This document shows positions 14,514 through 23,880 of a DNA stretch of 45,134 bases, piece by piece (the stretch's first letter is position 1; each line of letters opens with the position of its first letter). Under the pieces are notes generated by a model. That model worked only from the letters and a program-made list of their open reading frames with translations. It had not been told where the DNA came from and did not search any database. The DNA comes from JBKPCD01 sp046727175 (lineage in GTDB: Bacteria > Acidobacteriota > Vicinamibacteria > Vicinamibacterales > 2-12-FULL-66-21). The stretch is taken from NCBI GenBank assembly GCA_046727175.1, contig JBKPCD010000027.1:1-45134 (forward strand). The letters are read 5' to 3'. A program made the position numbers and the translations under genes.

Positions 14514-14751
14514 TCAGAACTCCAGCAATCCTTCTCGTAATGTTTCTATTTCCCTTGGCAGGTCATCGGCGCCGTCGTATCCCGGGAACCCTCCGAATCG
14601 AAAACAGACGCAAATCGAACCAGACAAAACCCGCCGGAGGCGTGAATCCTCCGGCGACGTAGAGATCCCTGACCGCCGCGTCTGCAGCAGGACGATCGCC
14701 AGGGTCCGTAGACAGGAGCTGCGTCAACCACCGCTGCGCGAATTTTGTCAT
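14514..14751 (-). pseudogene. Broken DUF6745-like gene fragment
   Basis: One minus-strand frame from ATG 14751 reads about 46 residues resembling the start of DUF6745 proteins: a W-x6-LSTDP-x-DRPAA-AAV-x2-LY pattern, then PPAGFVWFD. After roughly codon 46 the family-like sense stops. A different frame then gives a coherent tail (FGGFPGYDGADDLP and on to a stop at 14514-14516). This is best explained by a frameshift and a large internal deletion in a former gene. It lies between convergent pssA and the histidine kinase. The family assignment is from memory of the pattern and needs a profile search. Confidence 0.4.
14632..14656. other. 9-bp perfect hairpin CGCCGGAGG/CCTCCGGCG
   Basis: A 9-bp perfect stem with a 7-base loop lies between convergent pssA and the histidine kinase gene. 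It is GC-rich like an intrinsic terminator stem, but there is no T-run on either side. It is also within the DUF6745-like remnant, where it could be a by-product of the coding sequence. Confidence 0.3.
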
Positions 14752-14808
14752 GCGATGCCATCAGTCCACCGATAGGAGTGCGACGCTGGAAGGCTCATGG
14801 GCGCGATC

Positions 14809-17800
14809 TTAGCCGGCCTGCGATGATACGAGCGGCAGCTTGACAGTGACCGTCGTCCCGACACCCTTCTGGCTCTGCACTTCAATCGTCCCGCCGCTCA
14901 GCTCGATGTTGCGGCGGGCGATTGGCAACCCGATTCCTGTGCCCGTCGTCTTGGTCGAAAAGTAGGGTTCGAAGACACGCCCGAGCGCCTCCTCGTCCAT
15001 CCCGACGCCGGTGTCGCGGATCTCGAGCGTCACAAACCCGTCCGCCGCCGAACCCTCGATTGACAGCCGGCCTGTTCCAGGCATCGCGTGAAGGGCGTTC
15101 TCGACGATGTTCGCGAGGGCGCGAGCGATGAGGGTACGATCGACACGCGCTGGAGGCAGCGCACCGATCGCGCGGTTCTCGATGACGATTCTCCCTTCCA
15201 GACCCGTGCGATACGGATCGACGACTTCCGCAACGAGAGACGGCACGTCCACCGGTGCCGGCCGCGCGGTGGGCGATGACGCGAAGCTCGAGAACTCGGC
15301 GGAGATCTGACGGAGCAACCGGACCTGATTGAGGATCGACGTCACGCAGCCCTCGAGCACAGGACCCATCGGCTCTCCACGATCTTTGTGCACCCGCCGC
15401 AGGTGTTCGGCCGAAAGCTGAATCGGAGTCAACGGATTCTTGATCTCGTGCGCGACCTGACGCGCCATTTCTGCCCAGGCTTCGATGCGGTGCGTTCGTT
15501 CGAGCTGCGCGCGCTGTGCCTTCAGTTCGGCGGCCATGCTGTTGAAGGCGTCGACCAGCCGCTTCAGCTCATCGGCCGACTTCACTGCAATCCGCGCGTC
15601 GAAATCGCCACTCGCGATGCGACGCGTCGCTCGCGTCAGACGGCGAACCGGATCCGCGATGCGCTCCGCCAGCGACAACCCTATCCCGGCGCCGAGCAGG
15701 ATGAAGAACAGCGCGGCGAGGTGAACGCCGCGATCGAGATCGTCGATCTCGCGTTCGATTTCACGCTGTCGGTTCACGAGCGGAACCGTCAGGATGTCCT
15801 CTTTGCCGCCGGCGCGCACAGGTGACGCCGCAATCAGATAGCCAACATTTCCGATCTGATCTTCCGCGACGAAGCTGGGCAGACCCTGCAACGCAATCGC
15901 GCGATAGACGCTGTCGGGCGTCCGCGTTGGAAGAAGACCTGAGGAGAACAGGTCGGCCTGGCTGGTTGCAAGCAGTCGCGGGCCATGAAAGATGTTGACG
16001 TCCTGGTCGATCACCTGGCTGATCCACACCATGACGTTGTCGCTCAGCGTGGGGACACCGTTGGGACTCCCGCGAAGCAGTGCATCGGACTGCTCGATCA
16101 CGCGCTGCGCGACGGCAACGGTCCGTGCCGCTTCTGCCTGCACATCGCCCAGTAGCAGCTCGTTGAAGTACACGCGGACCACCAGCGCGAGAATTCCGAC
16201 CGGAATGACGGATGCCAGGGCGAAGGCGAGAAAGAGCTTGCGATAGAAGCTCGCGCGAATCTCTCGCAGCAGGGCGCGCCCCACGCGAGGGCGCTCACGG
16301 CTGATCCTCGTGAACACTGCCGTGCCGAGCAGCACGACGCTGAACGCGACACCAGCCAGCGTGGTGAGCTCCGCGAAGTGCACGAATCGATCGAACACTG
16401 AGATCGATGGATAGCCGAGCGCGTAGATGAACACGCGATCATTCGAGAAGTGAACCTCGTACGTCTTGTCGCCGCGATCGATCTTCACCCAGAAGGGCGC
16501 GCGGGACGCGTCGTAGATGCGGGAGAACAGCTCGTCGGTGATCGGCCACGCCGCGCCCCCTGACGTGTAGATCGGCCGCAGCCCCCAGCCATAGATCGCG
16601 ACGTCCACTTCTCCTCCGGCGATACCCTCACGCGAGGCTCCGCTCTCGGTCGGCCGGAACAGCTCGAAGTACGGGCTACGCGATGTGATGAAGGGCAGCG
16701 CGCGATAGTCGAACATCACGTGCACGACAATGGTGCCCGCGATCGTCTGACCGTCCGAGGGCTGCGGCACGCAGATGTGTCGATGGGCGTGGAGAATCCG
16801 CCGTTCCTCGGACCCGAAGCGCTGCACTTCGACGAATTGGTCCCACTCGCAGCCGGCGACGCCTTGCGGCGCCTGAGGCGTCCCCGAGTACTCGGGAACA
16901 TTCAGTGCAAACCGGCTGATGAGCGCACCCCTTCGGTCGTACAACTCGACGGCCGATGTGAGCCGCTCGCGCGCGAGGACCGTCTGGTTCCAGACGAGGA
17001 ACGCACTCTCCGTGCGCGGTTGCAATTGCTGTTCGTCATTCGCGCCCGAGACCAGATCGGCCAGCGTGGGCAACGCGTCGATTTGCTGCATCGCTTCGGC
17101 CATCCGTGCTCGAAGCGTTTCGGGATAGTTCTGCGCCTCCGGCGCGTAGCGCCTTTCGATGAGCTCATGACTCGCACGATCGGCGAAGTAGTCGACCGAA
17201 GGATCGAGGAGCAGAGCCGGAATCAGAAACGTGAGGAACAGCCCAAGGATTCGGGCGGCGACGGTCGTATGCCTGTACCACGTCACGAGTCGTGGGCCGA
17301 ACAGCGCCGCCACACCCGATGCCGTCCCGGCAGCAACGCGGCCCATCCCCGGCAAGGGCCAGCCGCGCGCGCGTGCCACGAGCGCGACCGCCGTCGTCGG
17401 TACGAGCCACAGCAGCAGGACATGGATGCGGCGCGGGAACGCGCGTGGCAGCCGCCACTCCGACAAAGCGAGCATGAGCAGCAGCGTCGCGGCCCAGAGC
17501 GTTGCCAGCTGCAAGCCCAGGATCCCCAGGAGGAGCCCGATTCGATTTGCGACGAACGGGTGCAACGAGAATTGTCGAAGGTCGACCGTGTTCGGATCGA
17601 TCGTGCTGCTCAGCAGCCGTTCGAACGTGACAAAAAGAACAGTGGCGAGCACGCCGGCCACCAGTTGCATCGAGGTGAAGCGACCTCGGGCAGCGCTCGT
17701 GAATCGGCGATGGCGCCTGAGAAGAACCCGCACGCGTACGGCTGGCGGCGCCCAGATCGCAACCAGCGCAGCGGCGCTGAACCCGAAGAGCAGCAGCGGC

Positions 17801-18723
17801 ACGGGTGACGAAGGCGCACGACCCGCGATCAGCGTGGTGCCAGCCCACAGCGTGCCCGTGCCCGCAGCGAGCAACACGGATGCCTCCACGCTCGCGCGCA
17901 ATGCCAATCGGCGCTGCGAGACCATCCTGCGATCGAGCCGTGGACCAATCAGGAGCAGAACCACGACGGCGAGAACGCAGACGACGGTCCCGAGCACCCC
18001 ACGGCGCCACTCGAGACGGGCGCGACGCAGCTCGCCGTGGCTGATGACCGCCTCTGCAAGCGGATCACCAGACGGCGCGCGCAGCAGAAAACTTCCGGGG
18101 GGCGATCCTTCTCCGGCGCCCTCCCATCGCATTCGAAGAGAAACAGGCGCGATTGGCGTGGACAGCGTGAAGCCGCCACCCGACGTTGCCGCCGACGAGA
18201 GGGCGTACTCCGCAGCAACCGCGCCGAGACGGCGCCGATCGGCGCTGTCAATCGGCTGGATGAACACCAGCCGCAGACCCAACGGCGACTGCGCAAAGAA
18301 CGTCGTCGGACCGTCGGCACGATCTCTTGGAAAATTGTCGGATGGGCGGCCCACCCACGCGCTTGCGTCACCGGACCTGTCGAAGATCGTGATCGAGATG
18401 TTGTCCCTCGCCGAGCTCGTCGATCGCGACGCGGCAACCTGATCGAACAGGACGCGCGCGTCCTCAGGTTCAGCGGCAAGCGCCCGTACGGTTGCGGGAT
18501 TCGAGGCAAGCGCCGACGCGACGCGAGCCAGCGCGGTGGTCATCTCGTCGAAGCGCTGCCGGGCATGCGACTCCACTCGGGCAGCGGCGGCTCGATCGTC
18601 GACGCCAAGTCTCCAGAATTCGAGCAGTCCTCCGGCAAGGCCAATCAGGGCGGCAACGGCCACACCGGCGATCGAGAGACGGCGGGAGCTGACGTGCCGT
18701 TCTGCGGGAAGAAATCGAGGCAC
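14809..18723 (-). CDS. NtrY-like multi-pass sensor histidine kinase
   Basis: An unusually long kinase of 1304 residues. Near the N-terminus is one membrane helix (about 15-35), then an extracytoplasmic segment, a block of several helices (about 240-510), a second outside segment (about 520-780), two more helices, a third outside sensor segment (about 850-985), and a last helix leading into HAMP (about 1005-1060). The H-box is HEIKNPLTPIQLSAEHL with His1092, typical of NtrY kinases. The ATPase domain has NIVENALHAM, DTGVGM, FEPYFSTKTTGTGIGLPIA. NtrY proteins normally have about 700-750 residues and an adjacent NtrX regulator; here there is no response regulator nearby, so the partner is elsewhere. 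It runs divergently from the membrane protein at 18859. Confidence 0.9.
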   Translation of the reverse strand: MPRFLPAERHVSSRRLSIAGVAVAALIGLAGGLLEFWRLGVDDRAAAARVESHARQRFDEMTTALARVASALASNPATVRALAAEPEDARVLFDQVAASRSTSSARDNISITIFDRSGDASAWVGRPSDNFPRDRADGPTTFFAQSPLGLRLVFIQPIDSADRRRLGAVAAEYALSSAATSGGGFTLSTPIAPVSLRMRWEGAGEGSPPGSFLLRAPSGDPLAEAVISHGELRRARLEWRRGVLGTVVCVLAVVVLLLIGPRLDRRMVSQRRLALRASVEASVLLAAGTGTLWAGTTLIAGRAPSSPVPLLLFGFSAAALVAIWAPPAVRVRVLLRRHRRFTSAARGRFTSMQLVAGVLATVLFVTFERLLSSTIDPNTVDLRQFSLHPFVANRIGLLLGILGLQLATLWAATLLLMLALSEWRLPRAFPRRIHVLLLWLVPTTAVALVARARGWPLPGMGRVAAGTASGVAALFGPRLVTWYRHTTVAARILGLFLTFLIPALLLDPSVDYFADRASHELIERRYAPEAQNYPETLRARMAEAMQQIDALPTLADLVSGANDEQQLQPRTESAFLVWNQTVLARERLTSAVELYDRRGALISRFALNVPEYSGTPQAPQGVAGCEWDQFVEVQRFGSEERRILHAHRHICVPQPSDGQTIAGTIVVHVMFDYRALPFITSRSPYFELFRPTESGASREGIAGGEVDVAIYGWGLRPIYTSGGAAWPITDELFSRIYDASRAPFWVKIDRGDKTYEVHFSNDRVFIYALGYPSISVFDRFVHFAELTTLAGVAFSVVLLGTAVFTRISRERPRVGRALLREIRASFYRKLFLAFALASVIPVGILALVVRVYFNELLLGDVQAEAARTVAVAQRVIEQSDALLRGSPNGVPTLSDNVMVWISQVIDQDVNIFHGPRLLATSQADLFSSGLLPTRTPDSVYRAIALQGLPSFVAEDQIGNVGYLIAASPVRAGGKEDILTVPLVNRQREIEREIDDLDRGVHLAALFFILLGAGIGLSLAERIADPVRRLTRATRRIASGDFDARIAVKSADELKRLVDAFNSMAAELKAQRAQLERTHRIEAWAEMARQVAHEIKNPLTPIQLSAEHLRRVHKDRGEPMGPVLEGCVTSILNQVRLLRQISAEFSSFASSPTARPAPVDVPSLVAEVVDPYRTGLEGRIVIENRAIGALPPARVDRTLIARALANIVENALHAMPGTGRLSIEGSAADGFVTLEIRDTGVGMDEEALGRVFEPYFSTKTTGTGIGLPIARRNIELSGGTIEVQSQKGVGTTVTVKLPLVSSQAG

Positions 18724-18759
18724 CTATCAAGCAGGATACCGCGCTTCCGTTGGTCGTGG

Positions 18760-18779
18760 AGCGCCTGCGGCCGCGGCGA
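18760..18779. repeat. 20-bp dispersed repeat, copy 1
   Basis: The 20-mer AGCGCCTGCGGCCGCGGCGA here is identical to 40649-40668. It lies in the 135-bp divergent gap between the histidine kinase and the membrane protein gene. A 20-bp exact match in intergenic DNA is unlikely by chance in 45 kb, so I take it as part of a dispersed intergenic element whose full length is unclear. Confidence 0.55.
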
Positions 18780-18858
18780 GCGCCCTCCGCCCGGACTTCG
18801 TCCTTGGAGCCTCGTCGAGGTCTCGCCGTCGCTCGGAGAGGGTAAACTTGAAAGACCG

Positions 18859-19860
18859 ATGTCCCAGGCCCCCGGACTCAAGGTCGCTCTCAAGCGTGGC
18901 GCGCTCGTCACGGCAGCGAACTGGCCCCTCATCGCCGTTCAATTCGTCGCCGAGAACACGCTGAAGCTCCTGCTGGCCGTTCCCGTTATCGGTGGAATCT
19001 TTCTCGTCGTCCTGCTGCTCGATGCGGAAGCCGAGGAGCTGCTCAAGGGAGACGTTCGCGACATCGTGGGAGCTGTGTTCAGCGCGATGCGCGCCAGCCC
19101 GATCGCGCTGGTCGCGTTCGTCATTGCCTTCGGGCTCGTGCTGCTCGGCGGCTCCGCGCTGACGTTCATCGTCAAGGGAGGTACGGTGGCGGTGCTCGCG
19201 CAGGCGGATGCAGCTGCCGGACCTATCGAGCGGCCTCCGCTGCGGCTCCACGCGTTGCGGCGCGCCGGCATAACCAATATCGAGCCGTTTCTCGACGGGT
19301 GCCGTCGCCTCTGGGCCCGCTACGTCAAGCTCGGAGCATGTCTGCTCCTCGTTTACGCCGTCACCGGAACTGCATACCTCGGCTTCATCGTCGTCGGCTA
19401 TTCGCTGGCAGGAAACTCCGCAGTCGTTCTCGGCTGGACGATCGCCGTCGCCGCGGTGTCCAGCGCGCTCTTGGTCTGGATCACGCTGATTAATCTCGTC
19501 TACCTTCTGATTCAGATGGTGATGGCCGTCGACGACGTCGGGGTTAGAGCGGGATTGAAAGGCGTGCTGAGATTCGGCCGCGCGAGCCTTCGAGAGATCG
19601 CCGGAATCTTCGGCGTCGTGCTGGTGCTCGTCGTCCTTGCGACTGCGGCATCCATTCTGGCGACCGCGGGGCTCGGGATGATCGCGTTTGTGCCGCTCGC
19701 CGGGTTCGTCGTGTTTCCGCTGACCGCGGCAGGCTGGCTGATTCGAGGGCTCGTGTTCCAGTACCTCGCCTTGTCGGCGCTCGGCGCGTACATGACTCAG
19801 TACCGTCACTACATTCGCGGCACACCGCTGGCTGCCGTCCCGGGGAAACGGCTCGCATGA
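18859..19860 (+). CDS. Polytopic membrane protein of unknown function
   Basis: A 333-residue inner-membrane protein with about six hydrophobic segments: near residues 35-50, 85-110, 155-180, 185-220 (long, perhaps two) and 250-305 (two or three). The start is ATG 18859; a longer frame runs far upstream but lies opposite the kinase gene and is not membrane-like. There are no catalytic motifs I recognise. Its stop overlaps the ATG of the aminotransferase gene (ATGA), so they are co-translated. The linkage does not by itself show a shared pathway; a transporter or a membrane scaffold are both possible. Confidence 0.72.
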   Translation: MSQAPGLKVALKRGALVTAANWPLIAVQFVAENTLKLLLAVPVIGGIFLVVLLLDAEAEELLKGDVRDIVGAVFSAMRASPIALVAFVIAFGLVLLGGSALTFIVKGGTVAVLAQADAAAGPIERPPLRLHALRRAGITNIEPFLDGCRRLWARYVKLGACLLLVYAVTGTAYLGFIVVGYSLAGNSAVVLGWTIAVAAVSSALLVWITLINLVYLLIQMVMAVDDVGVRAGLKGVLRFGRASLREIAGIFGVVLVLVVLATAASILATAGLGMIAFVPLAGFVVFPLTAAGWLIRGLVFQYLALSALGAYMTQYRHYIRGTPLAAVPGKRLA

Positions 19861-21101
19861 TCAACTACGATGCATTCTTCTCGCGGTCCGCCGGGAACAT
19901 GAAAGGATCGGCGATCCGCAAAATGGGTGGCGTGGCCGCACAGGGACGCGACATCGTATCCTTCGCGCCAGGGTATCCGGGTCCAGACACGTTCCCTTGG
20001 GCCGAATTCAAGGACATCACGCGCGAGCTCCTGTCGGGCGAGGACGGCTCCGTGCTGCAATACGGGCCGACACGCGGGTATCGGCCGCTGCTCGAAGCAA
20101 TCGCTGGCATCATGCAGGCGCGGGGAGTCGCGACGGCTATGGAGCACCTGCTCGTGACGACAGGATCGCAGCAGGGTCTGGACCTCGTTGCGCGTGTCCT
20201 TCTCGATCCGGGCGACGTCATTCTCGTGGAGCTGCCGACTTATACAGGCGCGATCACGGCTTTCAACAACGTCCAAGCCGACCTGGTAGGCGTGGCTCAA
20301 GAGGAAGACGGGGTCGATCTCGATGCGCTCGAAGACGTGTACGCGCGGCTTCAGCGAGAGCAGCGACGCGTGCGCGTTCTGTACGTAGTCCCGAACTTCC
20401 AGAACCCGACCGGCCTGCTGATCGGCCGAGAAAAACGGGTAGCGCTGCTCGAATGGGCCGAGCGCCGTGACGTAGTGATCGTCGAAGACGATCCGTACCG
20501 AGATCTCTACTTCGAAGGCATTGCGAGCGAGACGGAAGTTCGACCCATCAAGGCCGACGATCGGAATGGCCGGGTGGTTTACTTGAGCAGCTTTTCGAAG
20601 ACGCTCGCACCCGGCTATCGCGTGGCGTGGATTCACGCCCCGGCACCGATCGCCGTCAAGCTCGAACTGGCGAAGCAGGCGACAGATCTCTGCACGGGAG
20701 TGTTCGATCAGCGAATCATTTTCGAGGCATGCCGTCGTGGAGTCCTCGACCGCCAGGTTCCGCGCCTGCGCGAGTATTACCGGCACAAATGCCGCGTCAT
20801 GGTCGATGCGCTGCGAGAAGCGTTCGGATCCGAATTGACCTGGCCGCAGCCGCGCGGCGGATTCTTCCTGTGGGCGACGCTCCCGCCGGACCTCGACGCC
20901 GACGCGATGATCCCGACGGCCGTCGAGCACGGCGTGATCTACGTCGCCGGTGACGCGTTCTTCGTCAACGGCGATGGCCGCAGCTTCATCCGCCTTGCGT
21001 TTTCGGCGGCTACGCCCGATCGAATCCGGGACGGTGTGTCGAGGCTGGCTGCCGCAATGAGCGCTCAGCGAGCGGCTTCCAAAGAGGTTGCCAGGTTGTG
21101 A
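19857..21101 (+). CDS. PLP-dependent aminotransferase, fold type I (2-aminoadipate/aromatic type)
   Basis: A 414-residue class I/II aminotransferase without the GntR domain of MocR proteins. Features are FAPGYPGPDTFPW, QYGPTRGYRPLLEAI, TTGSQQGLDLVARVL, the PNFQNPTG motif that contacts the substrate carboxylate, VIVEDDPYRDLYFE (PLP-ring Asp and Tyr), and SSFSKTLAPGYRVAWI with Lys248 as the Schiff-base lysine. The C-terminal Arg in SFIRLAFS binds the alpha-carboxylate. It resembles LysN/2-aminoadipate and related broad-specificity transaminases, which use 2-oxoglutarate as acceptor. The donor substrate cannot be told from sequence alone. Confidence 0.88.
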   Translation: MINYDAFFSRSAGNMKGSAIRKMGGVAAQGRDIVSFAPGYPGPDTFPWAEFKDITRELLSGEDGSVLQYGPTRGYRPLLEAIAGIMQARGVATAMEHLLVTTGSQQGLDLVARVLLDPGDVILVELPTYTGAITAFNNVQADLVGVAQEEDGVDLDALEDVYARLQREQRRVRVLYVVPNFQNPTGLLIGREKRVALLEWAERRDVVIVEDDPYRDLYFEGIASETEVRPIKADDRNGRVVYLSSFSKTLAPGYRVAWIHAPAPIAVKLELAKQATDLCTGVFDQRIIFEACRRGVLDRQVPRLREYYRHKCRVMVDALREAFGSELTWPQPRGGFFLWATLPPDLDADAMIPTAVEHGVIYVAGDAFFVNGDGRSFIRLAFSAATPDRIRDGVSRLAAAMSAQRAASKEVARL

Positions 21102-21110
21102 ATTCTGGGT

Positions 21111-22241
21111 TCAGGAGCCTGCGCCCTTTGCATCTCCCGCAGGCTTCGGCGGGGGCGGACCGGCGAGCGAGAGCTTCCATTCCTGTTTCGCACTCACCGT
21201 GAGGACGACAATTGCCGGCGCGCCGTTCAATGACGGGATGAAGGCCGGCGCCGCCCCGACCGGCTCTCCGAGCGTGAGTTTTCCGGTCGGCTTACCGGTT
21301 TTGTGATCAAAGCCCGGAACTTCGGTCGCAAGTCCCCCAAGCGCGAGATGCTGCCCGAAGAGCACCGGCCCGCTGAGCGGCCGAAAGGCGAGATCCTTTT
21401 TCCACCGCTGGTTGCCGGACACGCGGTCGAGCGCGTACACGATGTTGTTCATCGCCGTGAAATACACATGTTCGCCGTCAGCAGTCGCCTCACCAATAAC
21501 GCGAGCTCCGACCTCGCGGGACCAGTCGTGTTCGCCGTGCGCCGACTTGAAACAGTGGAACTCCTTCGAATCGCTGCCGAAGTACAGCCGATCGCCGTAT
21601 GCGAGAGGTTCGGTTGGTGAGCTGGCAACGGGTTCGTCCCAGCGCGTCTGGCCAGTTTGGAGCGCGAGCGCCACGAGGCGTCCGTCCTCGACCGGCACGA
21701 AGAGCAACTCGCCGTCGATCGTTGGACGGTGAGTCACCGACCCCATGTCGCGCGACCACACCTTGCCACCGTCGGCTGCGTGCAGCGCGGTCAGTCTGCC
21801 CTTCGTCGCCGCGATCAGCCAGCCGCTTCGAACGAGCACGGGCGCGGTCAGCGCCTCACCCGGCACCCGCCACACGTCCTTGCCATCGTCGGCGTTGATC
21901 GCAGCGATGGTGTCGCTCGTCGTAGCGAACAACCGGCCGTCGGCAAACGTCATCGGCTGTTCGACCTTCATCTCGATCGTCCAGAGCTGCTTGCCGTCAG
22001 TGATGCTGTGGGCCGCAAGTGTGCCCGACTGCAGCGCGAGAAAGATCCGGTCTTCCGACGCTACCGGCGGAGCCACCGGTGCTGCCGAAACTGCAACAGA
22101 CCACCGAATGGATGATGGAAAAGGTTGCGACGGCGGGGACGGCTTGGGTTGATCGTCGCTGCGGCCGGCAAGAATCAACGTCGCCAGCAGAGCTGTTCGG
22201 GCGATAAACCTACAAGATATTGTGGTGCCGGACGCGAGCAC
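21111..22241 (-). CDS. PQQ-type beta-propeller repeat protein
   Basis: A 376-residue protein made of PQQ-like blades, seen as repeated W-S/G-x-D/E and G-x-L-x-A-L-x2-x-D-G motifs (TALHAADGGKVWSRDM, YALDRVSGNQRWKKDL, AAHSITDGKQLWTIEM). The N-terminus (GTG 22241) has an 18-residue hydrophobic stretch, probably a signal or anchor, but without a lipobox Cys. This family includes BamB-like assembly factors and many uncharacterised periplasmic proteins. It faces guaA divergently: its start lies 101 bp upstream of the guaA start, close to the guaA promoter. I do not assign a function beyond a periplasmic scaffold. Confidence 0.78.
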   Translation of the reverse strand: MLASGTTISCRFIARTALLATLILAGRSDDQPKPSPPSQPFPSSIRWSVAVSAAPVAPPVASEDRIFLALQSGTLAAHSITDGKQLWTIEMKVEQPMTFADGRLFATTSDTIAAINADDGKDVWRVPGEALTAPVLVRSGWLIAATKGRLTALHAADGGKVWSRDMGSVTHRPTIDGELLFVPVEDGRLVALALQTGQTRWDEPVASSPTEPLAYGDRLYFGSDSKEFHCFKSAHGEHDWSREVGARVIGEATADGEHVYFTAMNNIVYALDRVSGNQRWKKDLAFRPLSGPVLFGQHLALGGLATEVPGFDHKTGKPTGKLTLGEPVGAAPAFIPSLNGAPAIVVLTVSAKQEWKLSLAGPPPPKPAGDAKGAGS

Positions 22242-22251
22242 ACCTTATAAT
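22220..22251 (+). promoter_or_regulatory. Promoter with consensus -10 for guaA
   Basis: A perfect TATAAT lies at 22246-22251. The best -35 candidate, TTGTGG at 22220-22225, is 20 bp away, longer than usual, so the -35 is uncertain. Transcription would start near 22258, which excludes the in-frame start at 22222 and supports GTG 22342 for guaA. The element overlaps the start of the divergent propeller gene. Confidence 0.45.
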
Positions 22252-22341
22252 AGCGCCATCGACTCTCACTCCCGGCGCGCCGGCGTGCCCGATGGAGTGG
22301 GGCGAGACGGCCCGGCCTTCGCAAGGACCGTCCTTTCTCTT

Positions 22342-23877
22342 GTGCCCCACCAGACCATCATCGTCCTGGATTTTGGCTCACAGTTCACCCAACTGATCGC
22401 GCGGCGGCTGCGCGAGCTGTCGGTGTACTCGGAGATCCTGCCCTTCGATACGCCGATGGCCGAGATCGCGCGGCGCGAACCCGTCGGCATCATTCTCTCC
22501 GGCGGACCCAAGAGCGTCCGGGAAGCCGGCGCACCACGTTGCGATCCGAATGTCTTTTCCGCCGGCGCGCCGGTGCTCGGAATCTGCTACGGCATGCAGC
22601 TCATGACCGACGCGCTCGGCGGGGAAGTCGCCGCCGCGCCGCACCGGGAGTTCGGGCTGGCCACAATCAACATCGACACCGACGCTCCGCTCTTCGCCGA
22701 TATTCCGGCGGAGCTCAGGGTGTGGGCGAGTCACGGCGACTTCGTCACGTCAGCACCGGCAGGATTCGCGGTCACCGCCAGGAGCACCAACGCGCCGGTT
22801 GCAGCGATGGCCGCCCCGGCGCGCGGCCTTTATGCCCTGTTGTTCCATCCCGAGGTGGCGCACACGGATCGCGGGCTCGACATCCTGCGTAACTTTGCGT
22901 TCGGCGCGTGTGGCTGCGCGGGCGACTGGACGATGTCGTCGTTCGTCGAGGAGGCGACCGAAAGAATTCGCCGGCAGGTCGGCGATGGACGGGTCGTCTG
23001 CGGCCTGAGCGGCGGCGTGGATTCGACGGTCGCCGCACTGCTCGTGCACCGCGCGATAGGCGATCGACTGACCTGCGTGTTCGTCGACAACGGCGTCCTG
23101 CGTCAGGACGAGGCGCAGCAGGTGCGCGCGCGATTCGAGCGGTTGCGGCTGCCGCTCGTGTTCATCGACGCGTCGCGCGTTTTCCTGGATCGGCTTACCG
23201 GCATTGTCGATCCCGAGCAGAAGCGGAAGATCATCGGCGCGACGTTCATCGACGTCTTCGAGGCGGAGGCGAACAAGCGTGGCAGCTTCGACTTTCTCGC
23301 GCAGGGCACGCTGTATCCGGATGTCATCGAGAGCGTATCGGTGATTGGCCCGTCGCACGTGATCAAAAGCCATCACAACGTCGGCGGTCTGCCCGAGCGG
23401 ATGCGGTTCAAGCTCGTCGAACCGCTGCGACTGCTGTTCAAGGACGAAGTTCGCGCGGTGGGGAAGGAGCTCGGGCTCGAGGACGAGTTCGTCTGGCGAC
23501 AGCCGTTTCCGGGTCCGGGGCTCGCCGTGCGCATCATCGGCGAAGTCACCGACTCGCGCCTGAGCCTCCTCCGTCGCGCCGACCACATCGTCGCCGAGGA
23601 GGTAAAGCGCACAGGATGGTATCGACGGCTGTGGCAGTCGTTCGCGGTGCTGCTGCCCGTCCAGAGCGTCGGCGTCATGGGGGATGCGCGGACCTACGAG
23701 TACACAATCGCGATACGGGCAGTCGAGAGCAAGGATGGGATGACGGCCGATTGGGCGCGCCTGCCGCACGACCTCCTCGCGACGATCTCATCGCGGATCG
23801 TGAACGAGGTCAAAGGCATCAATCGCGTCGTCTACGACATCAGCTCGAAGCCTCCGTCAACGATCGAATGGGAATGA
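22342..23877 (+). CDS. guaA: GMP synthase (glutamine-hydrolysing)
   Basis: A complete 511-residue enzyme for the last step of GMP synthesis, XMP to GMP. The N-terminal class I amidotransferase has GICYG with nucleophile Cys82 and the catalytic His/Glu in FHPEV. The synthetase domain carries the PP-loop GLSGGVDST (about residues 222-230) and the C-terminal dimer region ends in PPSTIEWE, the normal GuaA tail. The frame stays open to 22222, but the first 40 codons precede or overlap the TATAAT and are not family-like. The GTG at 22342 gives the usual start just before TIIVLDFGSQF. Confidence 0.96.
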   Translation: MPHQTIIVLDFGSQFTQLIARRLRELSVYSEILPFDTPMAEIARREPVGIILSGGPKSVREAGAPRCDPNVFSAGAPVLGICYGMQLMTDALGGEVAAAPHREFGLATINIDTDAPLFADIPAELRVWASHGDFVTSAPAGFAVTARSTNAPVAAMAAPARGLYALLFHPEVAHTDRGLDILRNFAFGACGCAGDWTMSSFVEEATERIRRQVGDGRVVCGLSGGVDSTVAALLVHRAIGDRLTCVFVDNGVLRQDEAQQVRARFERLRLPLVFIDASRVFLDRLTGIVDPEQKRKIIGATFIDVFEAEANKRGSFDFLAQGTLYPDVIESVSVIGPSHVIKSHHNVGGLPERMRFKLVEPLRLLFKDEVRAVGKELGLEDEFVWRQPFPGPGLAVRIIGEVTDSRLSLLRRADHIVAEEVKRTGWYRRLWQSFAVLLPVQSVGVMGDARTYEYTIAIRAVESKDGMTADWARLPHDLLATISSRIVNEVKGINRVVYDISSKPPSTIEWE

Positions 23878-23880
23878 TCT

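Noticed and set aside
14632..14656. Rho-independent terminator between pssA and the kinase gene
   Set aside because: Good stem, but no T-run on either strand; kept only as a hairpin.
18037..18858. Long upstream extension of the membrane protein gene
   Set aside because: It lies opposite the histidine kinase gene, is Arg-rich and not membrane-like; a shadow frame.
22222..22341. GuaA start at 22222 (551 residues)
   Set aside because: It overlaps or precedes the TATAAT at 22246, and the added 40 residues do not resemble GuaA; GTG 22342 gives the family start.
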